DNA of 64,000 bases from Herbinix sp. (lineage in GTDB: Bacteria; Bacillota; Clostridia; Lachnospirales; Lachnospiraceae), in contig JARBTJ010000004.1 of NCBI GenBank assembly GCA_029240245.1, forward strand, positions 62,001-126,000, given 5' to 3'. Positions within the stretch are counted from its first letter, which is position 1. Every line of letters starts with the position of its first letter. Positions 44,545 through 52,353 of the stretch are shown one piece after another. The notes under the pieces are model-generated. The model was not told the DNA's origin, did no database searches, and worked only from the letters and a program-made list of their open reading frames with translations. Made by a program: the position numbers and the translations under genes.

Positions 44545-44563
44545 CCCCATAGAGGTGAATCCC

Positions 44564-44761
44564 ATGCAAATTGATGTAATAGCTGTCCATAATACCATCG
44601 GTGATGTAAAACCCCTTTGGATACTCCGTGACGGTAAAAAATATAAAATTGATAAGATTAATACCGTCACGAAACTCCGTGGGTTAACTGTTTATCACTG
44701 TGTTATTGATGGTGAATTTGTATCGTTGCAGTTTAATGGGGTTAGGTGGTGGGTTGATTAG
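44564..44761 (+). CDS. 65-aa moron protein, predicted beta-rich
   Basis: ATG 44564 with GAGG 8 nt upstream and its own promoter. Repeated WILRDGKKYKIDKI, TVYHCVIDGEF and SLQFNGVRWWV strands suggest a small beta-barrel. Similar small proteins occur near Y-family polymerase/SOS genes in clostridia, as far as I recall; no polymerase is here. A single gene against the operon direction is the layout of a lysogenic-expression moron. Confidence 0.7.
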   Translation: MQIDVIAVHNTIGDVKPLWILRDGKKYKIDKINTVTKLRGLTVYHCVIDGEFVSLQFNGVRWWVD

Positions 44762-45179
44762 TGTATGGTTGGTTGAGATAATCTATCAATCCTTGTCTGC
44801 AGTTCATTCCGCATCGACTATTACCTCTGTGAATGCAATATACGCAAATGCTTTCATCTTCTCTTTTCCAGACCATTTCTGCTAAACTCTCATTACTCTC
44901 ACGGATTTTATCTCCGATGGTGAGTGGTTTGCGTAAATGTGGACATGGACCGTCAAGATAACACTTGCCGTTCTCTTTCATTTCGCAATCATGTTCGCTA
45001 TAACACGGTTCTTTCTGCTCAGATAAGATAATTTCTTTTATTCGTTCAGCTTCATGCAGTCTCCCTTCATATCTCATTAATCTTTCGCTTTCATCGTGAT
45101 AACATGGACCTGTGCGGTTTTCAATGCGATGCCGATACATTGCTATCTCTGCATCTATCTTCTCAAATATCTCTTTCAC
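44742..45179 (-). CDS. 145-aa Cys-rich hypothetical protein
   Basis: GTG start, GGAGG upstream. N-terminal helices (1-50), then Cys-rich segments CYSEHDCEMKENGKCYLDGPC and CVYCIHRGNSRCGMNC, probably zinc-binding. Its 3' end overlaps the convergent moron by 20 bp. Confidence 0.65.
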   Translation of the reverse strand: MKEIFEKIDAEIAMYRHRIENRTGPCYHDESERLMRYEGRLHEAERIKEIILSEQKEPCYSEHDCEMKENGKCYLDGPCPHLRKPLTIGDKIRESNESLAEMVWKREDESICVYCIHRGNSRCGMNCRQGLIDYLNQPYTNQPTT

Positions 45180-45192
45180 TTTGTATCCTCCC

Positions 45193-45474
45193 TTATAGGC
45201 TTTCTAGTTCCTTTTTCAAATCCATAACCTTAAGTTTCCTATGTCCAATCATTAAATCTAATTCATCATGTCTTATTAAAACCGTACTGCGAATACTGTC
45301 AACTTCTTCAAGGCTCCAAAGATGCTTATAGGTTTGCTTTTTCGGGTTAGATAGTAATTTTCTTATTCCGGTATAGCGACATCCTTTGCGATACTCAAGT
45401 TGAGATATTTCTGCCTCATATGTTTCAATTTCTCTTTTTATCTCATTGGCTCTATTTAGTGTTTTGGTGTTCAT
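45193..45474 (-). CDS. 93-aa coiled-coil hypothetical protein
   Basis: Two long helices (about 5-30 and 60-92) with a basic middle (KGCRYTGIRKLLSNPKKQTY). Starts within the end of the Cys-rich gene upstream. Function unknown. Confidence 0.6.
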   Translation of the reverse strand: MNTKTLNRANEIKREIETYEAEISQLEYRKGCRYTGIRKLLSNPKKQTYKHLWSLEEVDSIRSTVLIRHDELDLMIGHRKLKVMDLKKELESL

Positions 45475-45634
45475 CCTTAGCCTCCAATCTATAATCCATT
45501 ACCTTACGTACAAGGTCGGCTTCATTAATATTTGGTATTCCTTCACTGCAAATATCTCGCATTGGACATTTGAGGCATTTCTTGTCATTACATATTGCCT
45601 TTACCTTGCGTAAAAACTCAATTGCTCCTGTCAT
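45452..45634 (-). CDS. 60-aa Cys-motif protein
   Basis: AAGGAGG precedes the ATG. CNDKKCLKCPMRDIC gives four Cys in the CxxxxCxxCxxxxxC order, like a small zinc- or cluster-binding knuckle. Overlaps genes on both sides. Confidence 0.6.
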   Translation of the reverse strand: MTGAIEFLRKVKAICNDKKCLKCPMRDICSEGIPNINEADLVRKVMDYRLEAKDEHQNTK

Positions 45635-45980
45635 TGGATACCTCCTTATATGGTTCTGGCGTGTCCTGCCATGCCGTTACGATTACTTTTTGCGTTTTCC
45701 AATTCGTATTTTTCAGCCAATCAGCAAACCATGACTTTTTCTCTGTGTCATATATTCCAAAACCTATTATATTGTGGGCTCCATTTTTAATAGAAATCAG
45801 ATATACTCTTTCTACCTCTGGAAGCCGTTCCTTGCATGGTATCCATCCATTAGTTAATTGCTGTTGCAAATGTTCGGTTAACACATCAACTACTTTGCCA
45901 GCTTCTTCTTTATCACAAAATGTAGATAGGTCCATGTTCTGAATAACGTTTATCGCTTTCTTAATCTCTTGCTTATTCAT
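45618..45980 (-). CDS. DUF551-containing protein
   Basis: 120 aa. The second half, WIPCKERLPEVERVYLISIK through VTAWQDTPEPYKE, is the DUF551 domain, common in phage early regions and of unknown function. Helical N-terminus. Confidence 0.85.
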   Translation of the reverse strand: MNKQEIKKAINVIQNMDLSTFCDKEEAGKVVDVLTEHLQQQLTNGWIPCKERLPEVERVYLISIKNGAHNIIGFGIYDTEKKSWFADWLKNTNWKTQKVIVTAWQDTPEPYKEVSNDRSN

Positions 45981-46272
45981 CCTTAACAGCTCCCTTCACT
46001 AACCGAATTGCAAAATCATCTTCATCTGCTCTGCATGCGCAAGCTATCTTTTTACCGCTAGGATTGCCTTGTAGTTTTGATATTCTGATATTATCAGCTT
46101 TACGTTCTTCCAACTGCTCCACAACCTTATCCACATTATAGGCGGTTGGTTGTCGCTCAATTATAATTTTCATTCCTGTTAATATCATATTACCTAGGTA
46201 TCCGGCTCCATTGACGGCAAAGTATTCTTCAATATCATTCAATAGATTTTTTCTGCTGATTAAATCACTCAT
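45973..46272 (-). CDS. 99-aa prophage protein (early-region family)
   Basis: MSDLISRKNLLNDIEEYF and the later IIERQPTAYNVDKVVEQLEE are typical of a short family found in many clostridial phages. The C-terminal part with ACACRADEDDFAIRLVKG is variable. Function unknown. Confidence 0.7.
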   Translation of the reverse strand: MSDLISRKNLLNDIEEYFAVNGAGYLGNMILTGMKIIIERQPTAYNVDKVVEQLEERKADNIRISKLQGNPSGKKIACACRADEDDFAIRLVKGAVKDE

Positions 46273-46274
46273 GC

Positions 46275-46460
46275 CTATCCCTCAACTTTCATTAATCCGT
46301 CGGCAGCATAACCACCCCGATAATTCTCAAGCATCACACATTCAGTACCACATAGGTCAAATGGTTCGCTTCTGACGATAAATACAACACCTTTGTTTTT
46401 CTCTGATACATAATATTTATTGTTCATGGAGACTTTATCTCCGATTGTTAGGTTACTCAT
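46275..46460 (-). CDS. 61-aa beta-rich hypothetical protein
   Basis: AAGGAGG precedes the ATG. Looks like a small SH3-like barrel (LTIGDKVSMNNKYYVSEKN then VMLENYRGGYAADGL). Function unknown. Confidence 0.6.
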   Translation of the reverse strand: MSNLTIGDKVSMNNKYYVSEKNKGVVFIVRSEPFDLCGTECVMLENYRGGYAADGLMKVEG

Positions 46461-46473
46461 AAATCATCCCTCC

Positions 46474-47178
46474 TTAATCTCTGATTGGTGATATAAATTC
46501 GCTTAGTTCTGTTTGTTCTACCCTCTCAATTCCTAAATCAAATAAGCTTCTCTGTGCCTTTACAGCCTCTAATCTCTTTGAAGCCATATCATAATAGGTC
46601 TTATCTATTTCGAAGCCCACATAGTCGAATCCGAGGTTGTGACAGGCTATTAATGAGGATGCTGAACCTACGTGAGTATCAAGGATTTTATCACCTATGA
46701 TAGCGTATTTTGTGAGTAGCCATTCATAAAGTGCTACTGGTTTTTGAGTAGGATGAATGCGCTTTTCATTCTTGGATTTATCCCCTTGCATTAAATAACC
46801 TTCACTGATTGATTTTCCCTGAAGCATCCCATTCCACATGAAACGGAACATTCTTACGCTGTCATGCATACTGCAGTAGGCTATTTCTGCATCCGAGAAC
46901 GAACTCTCGCCATTGCATTTATCCCAAATTATCCTTCCGGTTCCGTGGAATACATATTGATAATAATTACAGCCCCAAATGATTTGATTTTTTGATACTC
47001 TGGCTAGTTCGTCGAAATATTCTTTATTAGGCACTTCCCAATTTGTAGAAGGTTTATAGTGTCGTTGTACTCCGATTGGGCTTATTTTACGTCCGTAAAA
47101 TTCTCTTTTCTCTGGTCCAGAGAAATATGGAGGGTCAACAATCGCAAGTTCAAAATATTTGTCAGGAAACTCTTTCAT
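46474..47178 (-). CDS. DNA adenine/cytosine-N4 methyltransferase (beta class)
   Basis: 234 aa from ATG 47178. Motif IV DPPY (VDPPYFSGP) comes before the SAM motif ILDTHVGSASSLIACHNLGFDYVGFEID, the beta-class order. The open frame continues upstream (ACG 47220, with AGGAGG 7 nt upstream) and encodes YNIDCLEGM, the family's usual first strand, so the true start may be non-ATG. Target sequence unknown; probably protects phage DNA from host restriction. Confidence 0.88.
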   Translation of the reverse strand: MKEFPDKYFELAIVDPPYFSGPEKREFYGRKISPIGVQRHYKPSTNWEVPNKEYFDELARVSKNQIIWGCNYYQYVFHGTGRIIWDKCNGESSFSDAEIAYCSMHDSVRMFRFMWNGMLQGKSISEGYLMQGDKSKNEKRIHPTQKPVALYEWLLTKYAIIGDKILDTHVGSASSLIACHNLGFDYVGFEIDKTYYDMASKRLEAVKAQRSLFDLGIERVEQTELSEFISPIRD

Positions 47179-47236
47179 CCCTTCGAGACAATCAATATTG
47201 TAAAATCCATAATCTAACGTTTTAATCCCTCCTGCC

Positions 47237-47878
47237 TTAACTGTGATGGGGTATCATCTGCCGAAATATTCCCTCGAGTACTGGTGTACAGATACTATTT
47301 CCGGCTTGTTTATAAAGCTGCGTGTTGCTATTTACCTTTTCTGCCTTGTGAAAGTCTTCATCTGTAAATCCCATAAGTCTCCAGCATTCAAGCGAAGTGA
47401 GTTTTCTAATGCGGTAAGGTGTTTCAATTCTGCATACCCCTGTTTCCGTTGCTGTCAATGTGGGGCATGTATCTCCGTTGTCCTGAACCCGTCCTCTGCG
47501 TGTCTTGCTTTCTGGATAGGATAAATCTGCTACACCGCCTAATTTACACTCTATATAACCGTCTTTGGTGGCTTGTTTGATTTTAACGGTTGGTTCAAGT
47601 AGTAGATTATCTTTTTGCACACTTGTTAATGTATTGCATATCATTTGTGTGTTCGGTTCTAATCTCTGCTCTACATCTGCCCCAGGTGTTCTATCGGATG
47701 GGTTTTCTTTGTTTCTTTCTCTTGATGCTACAATGATTGGTTCTAATATCATTTTTTCGTGCATTCCGTGATTCGCTCCTATACTTGCGATTAATCCGTT
47801 TATGTCGTATACTCTACCGGCTTGTGAATCGTGTCCGTTATCTTGAAATATATTACCTATCACATTAATCTCAATCAC
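47237..47878 (-). CDS. C-terminal part of a split DNA cytosine-C5 methyltransferase
   Basis: 213 aa. The end carries motifs IX and X (YRIRKLTSLECWRLMGF and YKQAGNSICTPVLEGI); the N-terminal part is target-recognition-like (VIGNIFQDNGHDSQAGRVYD). It begins at GTG 47878, in the frame that a +1 (or -2) change in the G7 tract at 47889-47895 would join to the 34-aa ORF upstream. Confidence 0.8.
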   Translation of the reverse strand: MIEINVIGNIFQDNGHDSQAGRVYDINGLIASIGANHGMHEKMILEPIIVASRERNKENPSDRTPGADVEQRLEPNTQMICNTLTSVQKDNLLLEPTVKIKQATKDGYIECKLGGVADLSYPESKTRRGRVQDNGDTCPTLTATETGVCRIETPYRIRKLTSLECWRLMGFTDEDFHKAEKVNSNTQLYKQAGNSICTPVLEGIFRQMIPHHS

Positions 47879-47979
47879 TCTTTTATCACCCCCCCATCTA
47901 TGGTTCGGATTGTGCCTATGCAGCCATCCTTAAAAAATCTAAGTCCTTCATCGCATCGTTCTTCACATACTATTTTCAT
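47875..47979 (-). CDS. 34-aa middle segment of the split cytosine methyltransferase
   Basis: MKIVCEERCDEGLRFFKDGC then IGTIRTIDGG, with GGTGG upstream of its ATG. The sequence resembles the target-recognition segment expected between the two larger parts. It ends VIKE just after the G7 tract; with one more G it would read on as GGGDKRVIEINVIGN into the C-terminal ORF. Confidence 0.55.
   Translation of the reverse strand: MKIVCEERCDEGLRFFKDGCIGTIRTIDGGVIKE
47889..47895 (-). repeat. G7 homopolymer at the methyltransferase frame switch
   Basis: Seven G on the coding (minus) strand inside the GGV codons of the 34-aa ORF. Length changes would fuse or separate the middle and C-terminal methyltransferase frames. 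Confidence 0.8.
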
Positions 47980-49006
47980 TACACACCACCTTTATAGATT
48001 CTTTGTAATTTACAGCATTAAGGCAAGGTGAAATTCCATCTGTGCTATACACAGTATTACTTTGGTGTTTTCCTGTGCCTTTTTCTATAAATCCCAACTC
48101 ATTGACACTCAACAACCATGTTTCCCTCTGAACGCAAGTTTGAAATTCCGGCATCATATCTTGCTTTGATACAGTTTGCAACTTCTCTTGGTCCAGGGTT
48201 ATTAATTGTTCCATCAACACAGGTTCGGCTTGTCTGTCTGTCTGTCTGTCTGTCTGTGAGATTTTACCCGATGTTATAAGTTCGTCAATAAGCTTCTGTG
48301 CCTTATCAGTGTTGATATAATATTTCTCATCAACCTCATCCTCTAAATATTCAGCCATAGTCTTAGTAAGTGGTATCTGTTGAGGAAACTTATAATTCCA
48401 TTGTCCTAATAGAGATACCATGAAGCAACGTTCCCGGTTCTGTGCCACTCCGTAATCCTTGGCATTCAGTACCTCAACATAATTCGTATAACCTTTGCTT
48501 TCTAGAAAGTCTTGCCATAATCGGAAATCTGCTATGTTTGCATCTGATATTACTTGCGGTACATTCTCCATGAGTAAAACTTGCGGAAGATTATCCATTT
48601 CAGTCAGCAACCTTTCGACTTCCCATAACAACCCCGAACGTGTCCCGCTACCCTTTGACATTCCCTTCATCTTCCCGGCTACACTTAAATCTTGGCAAGG
48701 GAAGGAATAAGTTAATATGTATGTGTATTTGTCTGTATCGACTATCCCTAAGTCATTGCCATGTACCTCTCGAATGTCTGTGGGCTTGAAGTCTGTTCCG
48801 TGTATGGCATTGTATGAAGCAACCGGGTACTTGTCATACTCTACAAGCTTGTAATGCTCGAAATCAGCCCCGATATTCCTTAATGCCATGGCTTGGCTAC
48901 CCACGCCGCCAAATAACTCTATAAGGCGAATAGGATTGTTAATCTCAAATGTCGGATATAGCATATCAAAGATTGTCATGTTACCACTGCATTCATAGTC
49001 AAACAT
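47963..49006 (-). CDS. N-terminal catalytic part of the DNA cytosine-C5 methyltransferase
   Basis: 347 aa. Motif I IELFGGVGSQAMAL, motif IV SFPCQDLS with the catalytic Cys, motif VI MENVP and motif VIII AQNRERCFMV. A target-recognition section follows (KGTGKHQSNTVYSTDGISP). It lacks motifs IX-X, which lie in the ORF at 47237-47878. A 27-bp ACAG tetranucleotide tract (48231-48257) encodes TDRQTDRQ inside this ORF. Confidence 0.88.
   Translation of the reverse strand: MFDYECSGNMTIFDMLYPTFEINNPIRLIELFGGVGSQAMALRNIGADFEHYKLVEYDKYPVASYNAIHGTDFKPTDIREVHGNDLGIVDTDKYTYILTYSFPCQDLSVAGKMKGMSKGSGTRSGLLWEVERLLTEMDNLPQVLLMENVPQVISDANIADFRLWQDFLESKGYTNYVEVLNAKDYGVAQNRERCFMVSLLGQWNYKFPQQIPLTKTMAEYLEDEVDEKYYINTDKAQKLIDELITSGKISQTDRQTDRQAEPVLMEQLITLDQEKLQTVSKQDMMPEFQTCVQRETWLLSVNELGFIEKGTGKHQSNTVYSTDGISPCLNAVNYKESIKVVCNENSM
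48231..48257 (-). repeat. tetranucleotide tract (ACAG)6ACA in the methyltransferase gene
   Basis: Six full TGTC units plus TGT on the plus strand, reading ACAG repeats on the coding strand. One unit gained or lost would shift the frame and truncate the target-recognition region. Confidence 0.9.
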
Positions 49007-49392
49007 TACACCGCCTGCCTTTCCTTTAATCTTCTTTTGTAATCCTTATTTCGTTTTAACTCTTGCTCTCTGTGATTTCTATACCATTCTCTTTGCTTGG
49101 CATTGATGTATTCTTTGTTAGATTGCTGCCATTCCTTTTTAACCCTCTTAACCCTGTCTTTGTTTTCCGAGTAATACCTTTTTGCATTCTCGCATTTTTC
49201 TATTCTGTGGTTGCTATCATATTCGGCTACTCTTTTACGTTCTTTTTCTCGAAAAAATCCAGGCTCGTTTATGTATCTGTCAAGTTTCTTGTCGGCTTTA
49301 AAATCGTCGGTTGTAAGGTTGTTGTTGTCGCAATCTTTAAGCTTGCAATTTAGACACTGTGATATTGTTGGGGTTACGTGTGGACATTTCAT
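49006..49392 (-). CDS. 128-aa basic protein with N-terminal zinc motif
   Basis: Cys residues at 3, 13, 16 and 21 (CPH...CLNCKLKDC) may bind zinc. The rest is a highly charged helix with repeating YYSENKDRVKRVKKEWQ and YINAKQREWYRNHREQE units. Such proteins in phages are thought to bind DNA; no enzyme motif. Overlaps the methyltransferase start by 1 bp. Confidence 0.7.
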   Translation of the reverse strand: MKCPHVTPTISQCLNCKLKDCDNNNLTTDDFKADKKLDRYINEPGFFREKERKRVAEYDSNHRIEKCENAKRYYSENKDRVKRVKKEWQQSNKEYINAKQREWYRNHREQELKRNKDYKRRLKERQAV

Positions 49393-49724
49393 TTCGATTC
49401 CTCCACGTATCTTTTGCCGTTTTTACAGACTATCTTTCCGCCTTTGCGGATTAACTCAGCTGCAGCCATTACCTCATTCCATTGCATTATTAATTCTGAA
49501 TCGACAACTACTAATGTTTTGTTGTCTGGCGTTTGCACCCTTCTTACTCGTAATTCATTTTTTCCACCTAGTGTTATACGAAATCCGTTTACTATAGCCT
49601 CTCTAGACGCTATTTTTGATATCTTTTCTTTACTGATGCCTGTGATATCGCTTACCTCATAACAGTTCACATTCGCTTTTATAAGTTTTCCATCTTTGTA
49701 TACATTATAATAATTACGCCTCAT
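49389..49724 (-). CDS. 111-aa protein with HTH-like segment
   Basis: MRRNYYNVYKDGKLI, then CYEVSDITGISKEKISKIAS resembles a helix-turn-helix with a NUMOD-like fold. The end is GKIVCKNGKRYVEES. Overlaps both neighbours by 4 bp. Confidence 0.6.
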   Translation of the reverse strand: MRRNYYNVYKDGKLIKANVNCYEVSDITGISKEKISKIASREAIVNGFRITLGGKNELRVRRVQTPDNKTLVVVDSELIMQWNEVMAAAELIRKGGKIVCKNGKRYVEESK

Positions 49725-49891
49725 TCCTCGTCCTCCACTTCTTCTAGTTCACCAGAACCGGTAATCTCAATACCAGGCTCTGCACTCTTTTTATTTCCCT
49801 TGACTTTTACTCTTCTGACAGCGTATCCATTTTTCGCAAGGATCCCTGCCACCTTTTCAAAGTCATCATTTAATCTGATTTTTAATATCAT
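49721..49891 (-). CDS. 56-aa hypothetical protein
   Basis: MILKIRLNDDFEKVAGILAK, NGYAVRRVKVKGNKKSAEPG, acidic end ELEEVEDEE. Ends in an ATGA overlap with the 111-aa gene and follows the replisome organizer by 2 bp, which supports it. Too short for usual ORF cutoffs. Confidence 0.65.
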   Translation of the reverse strand: MILKIRLNDDFEKVAGILAKNGYAVRRVKVKGNKKSAEPGIEITGSGELEEVEDEE

Positions 49892-49893
49892 TG

Positions 49894-50691
49894 TCACAAC
49901 CCCTTATTTAATAATTTTCTTTCGATCTCTGCGTAATCCTGTGCGGTGTAGGTCCGCTGTGGGTATTGGTTGAATTTATTTGTTGATTTTGGTTTATCCT
50001 CTGGCTTGTCATGTGGATTAGTCTTGCTAACTTTCTCCCATGTCCTTACACAAGCTTTCCAGTCTTTCATTTTATTCCTACCTACCATCCATCCTTTTGA
50101 AGAATAGAAATCATAAAACCGTTCTGCATCTACTTGGTTGTTACGTTCTTTGCAGTATGCTTTGATTTCTTCTGGTGTTGGTGGAGTGAAACGACTATTA
50201 CTTCTTTTAATATCTTTATCTTTATCTTTATCTATATCTATATCTATATCTGTTGCGTTACCTTGCGTTACTGGTAACGTTACTGTAACGTTATTTTGCT
50301 TTACACTTAGTAATTTTTGCTTAAATCTTGCCTGCCGGATGCGATTCTGTTCTCTCATTTTTTCAAGTCCGCCGGTGTTTTGATACTCTTCCCAGTTCTT
50401 TATGTAGATAATTCCGTCAAATACTTCTATCATTCCAAATTTTTCAAAAGTAGCAACCGCAAGCCTTACAGTATCTACTTCAAAATCATATTGCATTGCA
50501 AACTCTTCCGGTGTATATGGAATTTCATCTGTAAAATATAATGCACCTTCCTTATTACTCTCGCCTGCCTGTGCTAATAAGAACGCCCATATAAGAGCAA
50601 TCGTGTTTCCGTCCGGCATTCTCCTTATGCGTTTGATTTTTGGGCTTGTGAGGATGCTGACATAAAACTTTATCCATTTAACATCTGCCAT
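49894..50691 (-). CDS. phage replisome organizer (Phage_rep_org_N)
   Basis: 265 aa. The winged-helix N-terminus VKWIKFYVSILTSPKIKRIR, ALIWAFLLAQAG and MIEVFDGIIYIKNWEEYQ are family-typical. An Asp/Lys linker (DIDIDIDKDKDKD) precedes a C-terminal DnaD/DnaB2-like half (FYDFYSSKGWMVGRNKMKDW). It should bind the phage origin and recruit host helicase. The DNA encoding the linker carries repeats that may be the origin. Confidence 0.9.
   Translation of the reverse strand: MADVKWIKFYVSILTSPKIKRIRRMPDGNTIALIWAFLLAQAGESNKEGALYFTDEIPYTPEEFAMQYDFEVDTVRLAVATFEKFGMIEVFDGIIYIKNWEEYQNTGGLEKMREQNRIRQARFKQKLLSVKQNNVTVTLPVTQGNATDIDIDIDKDKDKDIKRSNSRFTPPTPEEIKAYCKERNNQVDAERFYDFYSSKGWMVGRNKMKDWKACVRTWEKVSKTNPHDKPEDKPKSTNKFNQYPQRTYTAQDYAEIERKLLNKGL
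50206..50293. repeat. candidate replication origin inside the replisome organizer gene
   Basis: On the coding strand GATATA and GATAAA hexamers repeat (50208-50246), an easily melted AT tract. Next to it (50253-50293) GCGTTAC occurs twice and GTAACG twice, forming inverted and direct repeats. Origins inside replisome-organizer genes are common in Firmicute phages; function here is inferred. Confidence 0.5.
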
Positions 50692-51111
50692 CTAATCACC
50701 GACCTCTTCAATATCTACAATCACACATGGAGTGTCTTTATAAAACTTCCGCACCTCTAATGTGACAACCTGTGTATCATCTTTGTAAGCAATGCCATTT
50801 AAAGCATCTAATATAACCTTTGCTATATTGTCTATATCTGGCTTTTTAGTAGGTCTAATCTTATCGGTGACCATATCTAGCCTTTTTGCTTTTGATGCAC
50901 TCCTTGGAGGCTCAAAACACGCTCTGATATAAACCCTTAATGGCTTTACCGATATGTATTGTGATACTAGCTGATAACTCATTTTTACTAGGTTCTCATA
51001 CAGAACCGTTTTCTCTGGTGTAATACTGCTCATATGTCCTAATTTATAATTAAAAAATGTTCTGGCTCTTGCCTTCCCTTGCGGCGGTCCAGGTATTTGA
51101 AAAGATATCAA
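50692..51111 (-). CDS. RusA-family Holliday junction resolvase
   Basis: 139 aa. IPGPPQGKARAR at the start and PTKKPDIDNIAKVILDALNGIAYKDDTQV with the catalytic Asp triad (DIDN, D, DD) define RusA. TTG start with AAGGGG 5 nt upstream. Resolves recombination intermediates before packaging. Confidence 0.93.
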   Translation of the reverse strand: MISFQIPGPPQGKARARTFFNYKLGHMSSITPEKTVLYENLVKMSYQLVSQYISVKPLRVYIRACFEPPRSASKAKRLDMVTDKIRPTKKPDIDNIAKVILDALNGIAYKDDTQVVTLEVRKFYKDTPCVIVDIEEVGD

Positions 51112-51125
51112 TGTTGCCCCTTTCC

Positions 51126-51155
51126 CCGGGATGGCCTATGAAACCACCCCGGCAC
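51126..51155 (-). other. hairpin upstream of rusA
   Basis: On the minus strand CCGGGGTGG and CCATCCCGG pair around TTTCATAGG, ending about 15 nt before the rusA start. It may tune translation or block read-through. The gap 51112-51276 otherwise holds only a possible 16-codon frame. Confidence 0.4.
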
Positions 51156-51276
51156 TCATTGGATAAGGTTGTCATTCATTGTGATATGTTATGACTAATT
51201 CCAGTTATCCCGAAGGGTATCTGCATATTACTACCCTAATATTAATAGTTACATTTATAACAACCCAGTGGGTTAG

Positions 51277-51486
51277 TTATTGATGTGGAATAAATAATGA
51301 CAATATTTCGCTTGCTATTTCTTCTGCATATTCATTGCTAATACCCCATCCCATCATTTTTCTGTTGCAATACTCACATCTGCTTCCGTTTTCTGATGTA
51401 TTGGCAACACATGTTGGGCAATAAATAGTTGTCCTGTCATTTCCTTTTAAAGTTCTTGTAAGAATATTTATAATTTCCTTCTTCAT
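51277..51486 (-). CDS. 69-aa zinc-ribbon protein
   Basis: GAGG precedes the ATG. CPTC and CEYC in TIYCPTCVANTSENGSRCEYC form a zinc ribbon. Helical C-terminus. Function unknown. Confidence 0.65.
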   Translation of the reverse strand: MKKEIINILTRTLKGNDRTTIYCPTCVANTSENGSRCEYCNRKMMGWGISNEYAEEIASEILSLFIPHQ

Positions 51487-51493
51487 AACTACC

Positions 51494-51844
51494 TCACTTT
51501 CTATACTTGAAATCTCTCCATTTGCTATATGTAACGCTTTCCGGTGTCCATCCCGGATAAAGTATTTTCAAATAATCCTCTGCCATCCTACGCATTTCTG
51601 GACCGTACCGACCATTATCCATTAAACTGTGATGCCATCTGCAGCCGATCACTCCGTTTTGTATAACTCCTAATCCACCTTGAGACTTATTAACAATATG
51701 CATTGGGTCCAGTATTGATCTATCCTCAGGTAGCGAACCTATCATGTGTATGCCTCGCTTGCAGAAGAAACAACCTTTATCTCGGTCTAATAAGTCGGCT
51801 TTGGTTTTGATAGAAAATTGTAGTGCCTGTGTACGTTTTTTCAT
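51494..51844 (-). CDS. HNH-type nuclease-like protein
   Basis: 116 aa. CFFCKR, DPMHIVNKSQGGLG, CRWHHSLMDNGRYG show an HNH arrangement (Cys pair, His in MHIV, Asn, HH). ATG 51844 overlaps the NinB-like gene stop (ATGA). Phage recombination regions often carry NinG-like or HNH proteins here. Confidence 0.75.
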   Translation of the reverse strand: MKKRTQALQFSIKTKADLLDRDKGCFFCKRGIHMIGSLPEDRSILDPMHIVNKSQGGLGVIQNGVIGCRWHHSLMDNGRYGPEMRRMAEDYLKILYPGWTPESVTYSKWRDFKYRK

Positions 51845-52353
51845 ACGCCCCACTTCTCCTTCATAATCCGCAATTCGTTGTCGGAAATCGTATCAATACC
51901 CAACTCTTTGCATTCACTTACAACTCCGTCAATTAGTACAGACATTTCTTTTGTGTTGTAGGTAGATGATCCAAAATAACACTGTAGCTGAATGCCGGTT
52001 ACTCCATTTACTACAACCTCGCCTAAATCTCGAACATTACGCCATTCGGCTTTCACACGGTCAACAACATTTGGCTTAACAATGATGTGAGTGAATACTC
52101 CGTACCGTCCAAGAACTTCGAGGTATAGCTCGTCTTTCGAGGTTTTAAGTAGTTCAGCCATCTTTTGAAGTAGGACCCACATATAGGCATTTGCATCTAA
52201 GCTGCGCTTTTCGCGGTATTGTTTTATCTCTATTGATAACTTTTTACCCTTAAGCTTTTCGAATTCTTCGGTTAAGTTATCGCCTGTCACTAGGGTTAAA
52301 TATGTACCGTTTTTTAATTGAATGGCGGCGTCTATTGTTCCTGTAAATTGCAC
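51841..52353 (-). CDS. NinB/Orf-like recombination mediator
   Basis: 170 aa. KLSIEIKQYREKRSLDANAY with WVLLQKMAELL matches the NinB (lambda Orf) core helix. In lambda, Orf helps load annealing protein on SSB-coated DNA. GTG start; the location between HNH and annealing protein fits. Confidence 0.7.
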   Translation of the reverse strand: MQFTGTIDAAIQLKNGTYLTLVTGDNLTEEFEKLKGKKLSIEIKQYREKRSLDANAYMWVLLQKMAELLKTSKDELYLEVLGRYGVFTHIIVKPNVVDRVKAEWRNVRDLGEVVVNGVTGIQLQCYFGSSTYNTKEMSVLIDGVVSECKELGIDTISDNELRIMKEKWGV

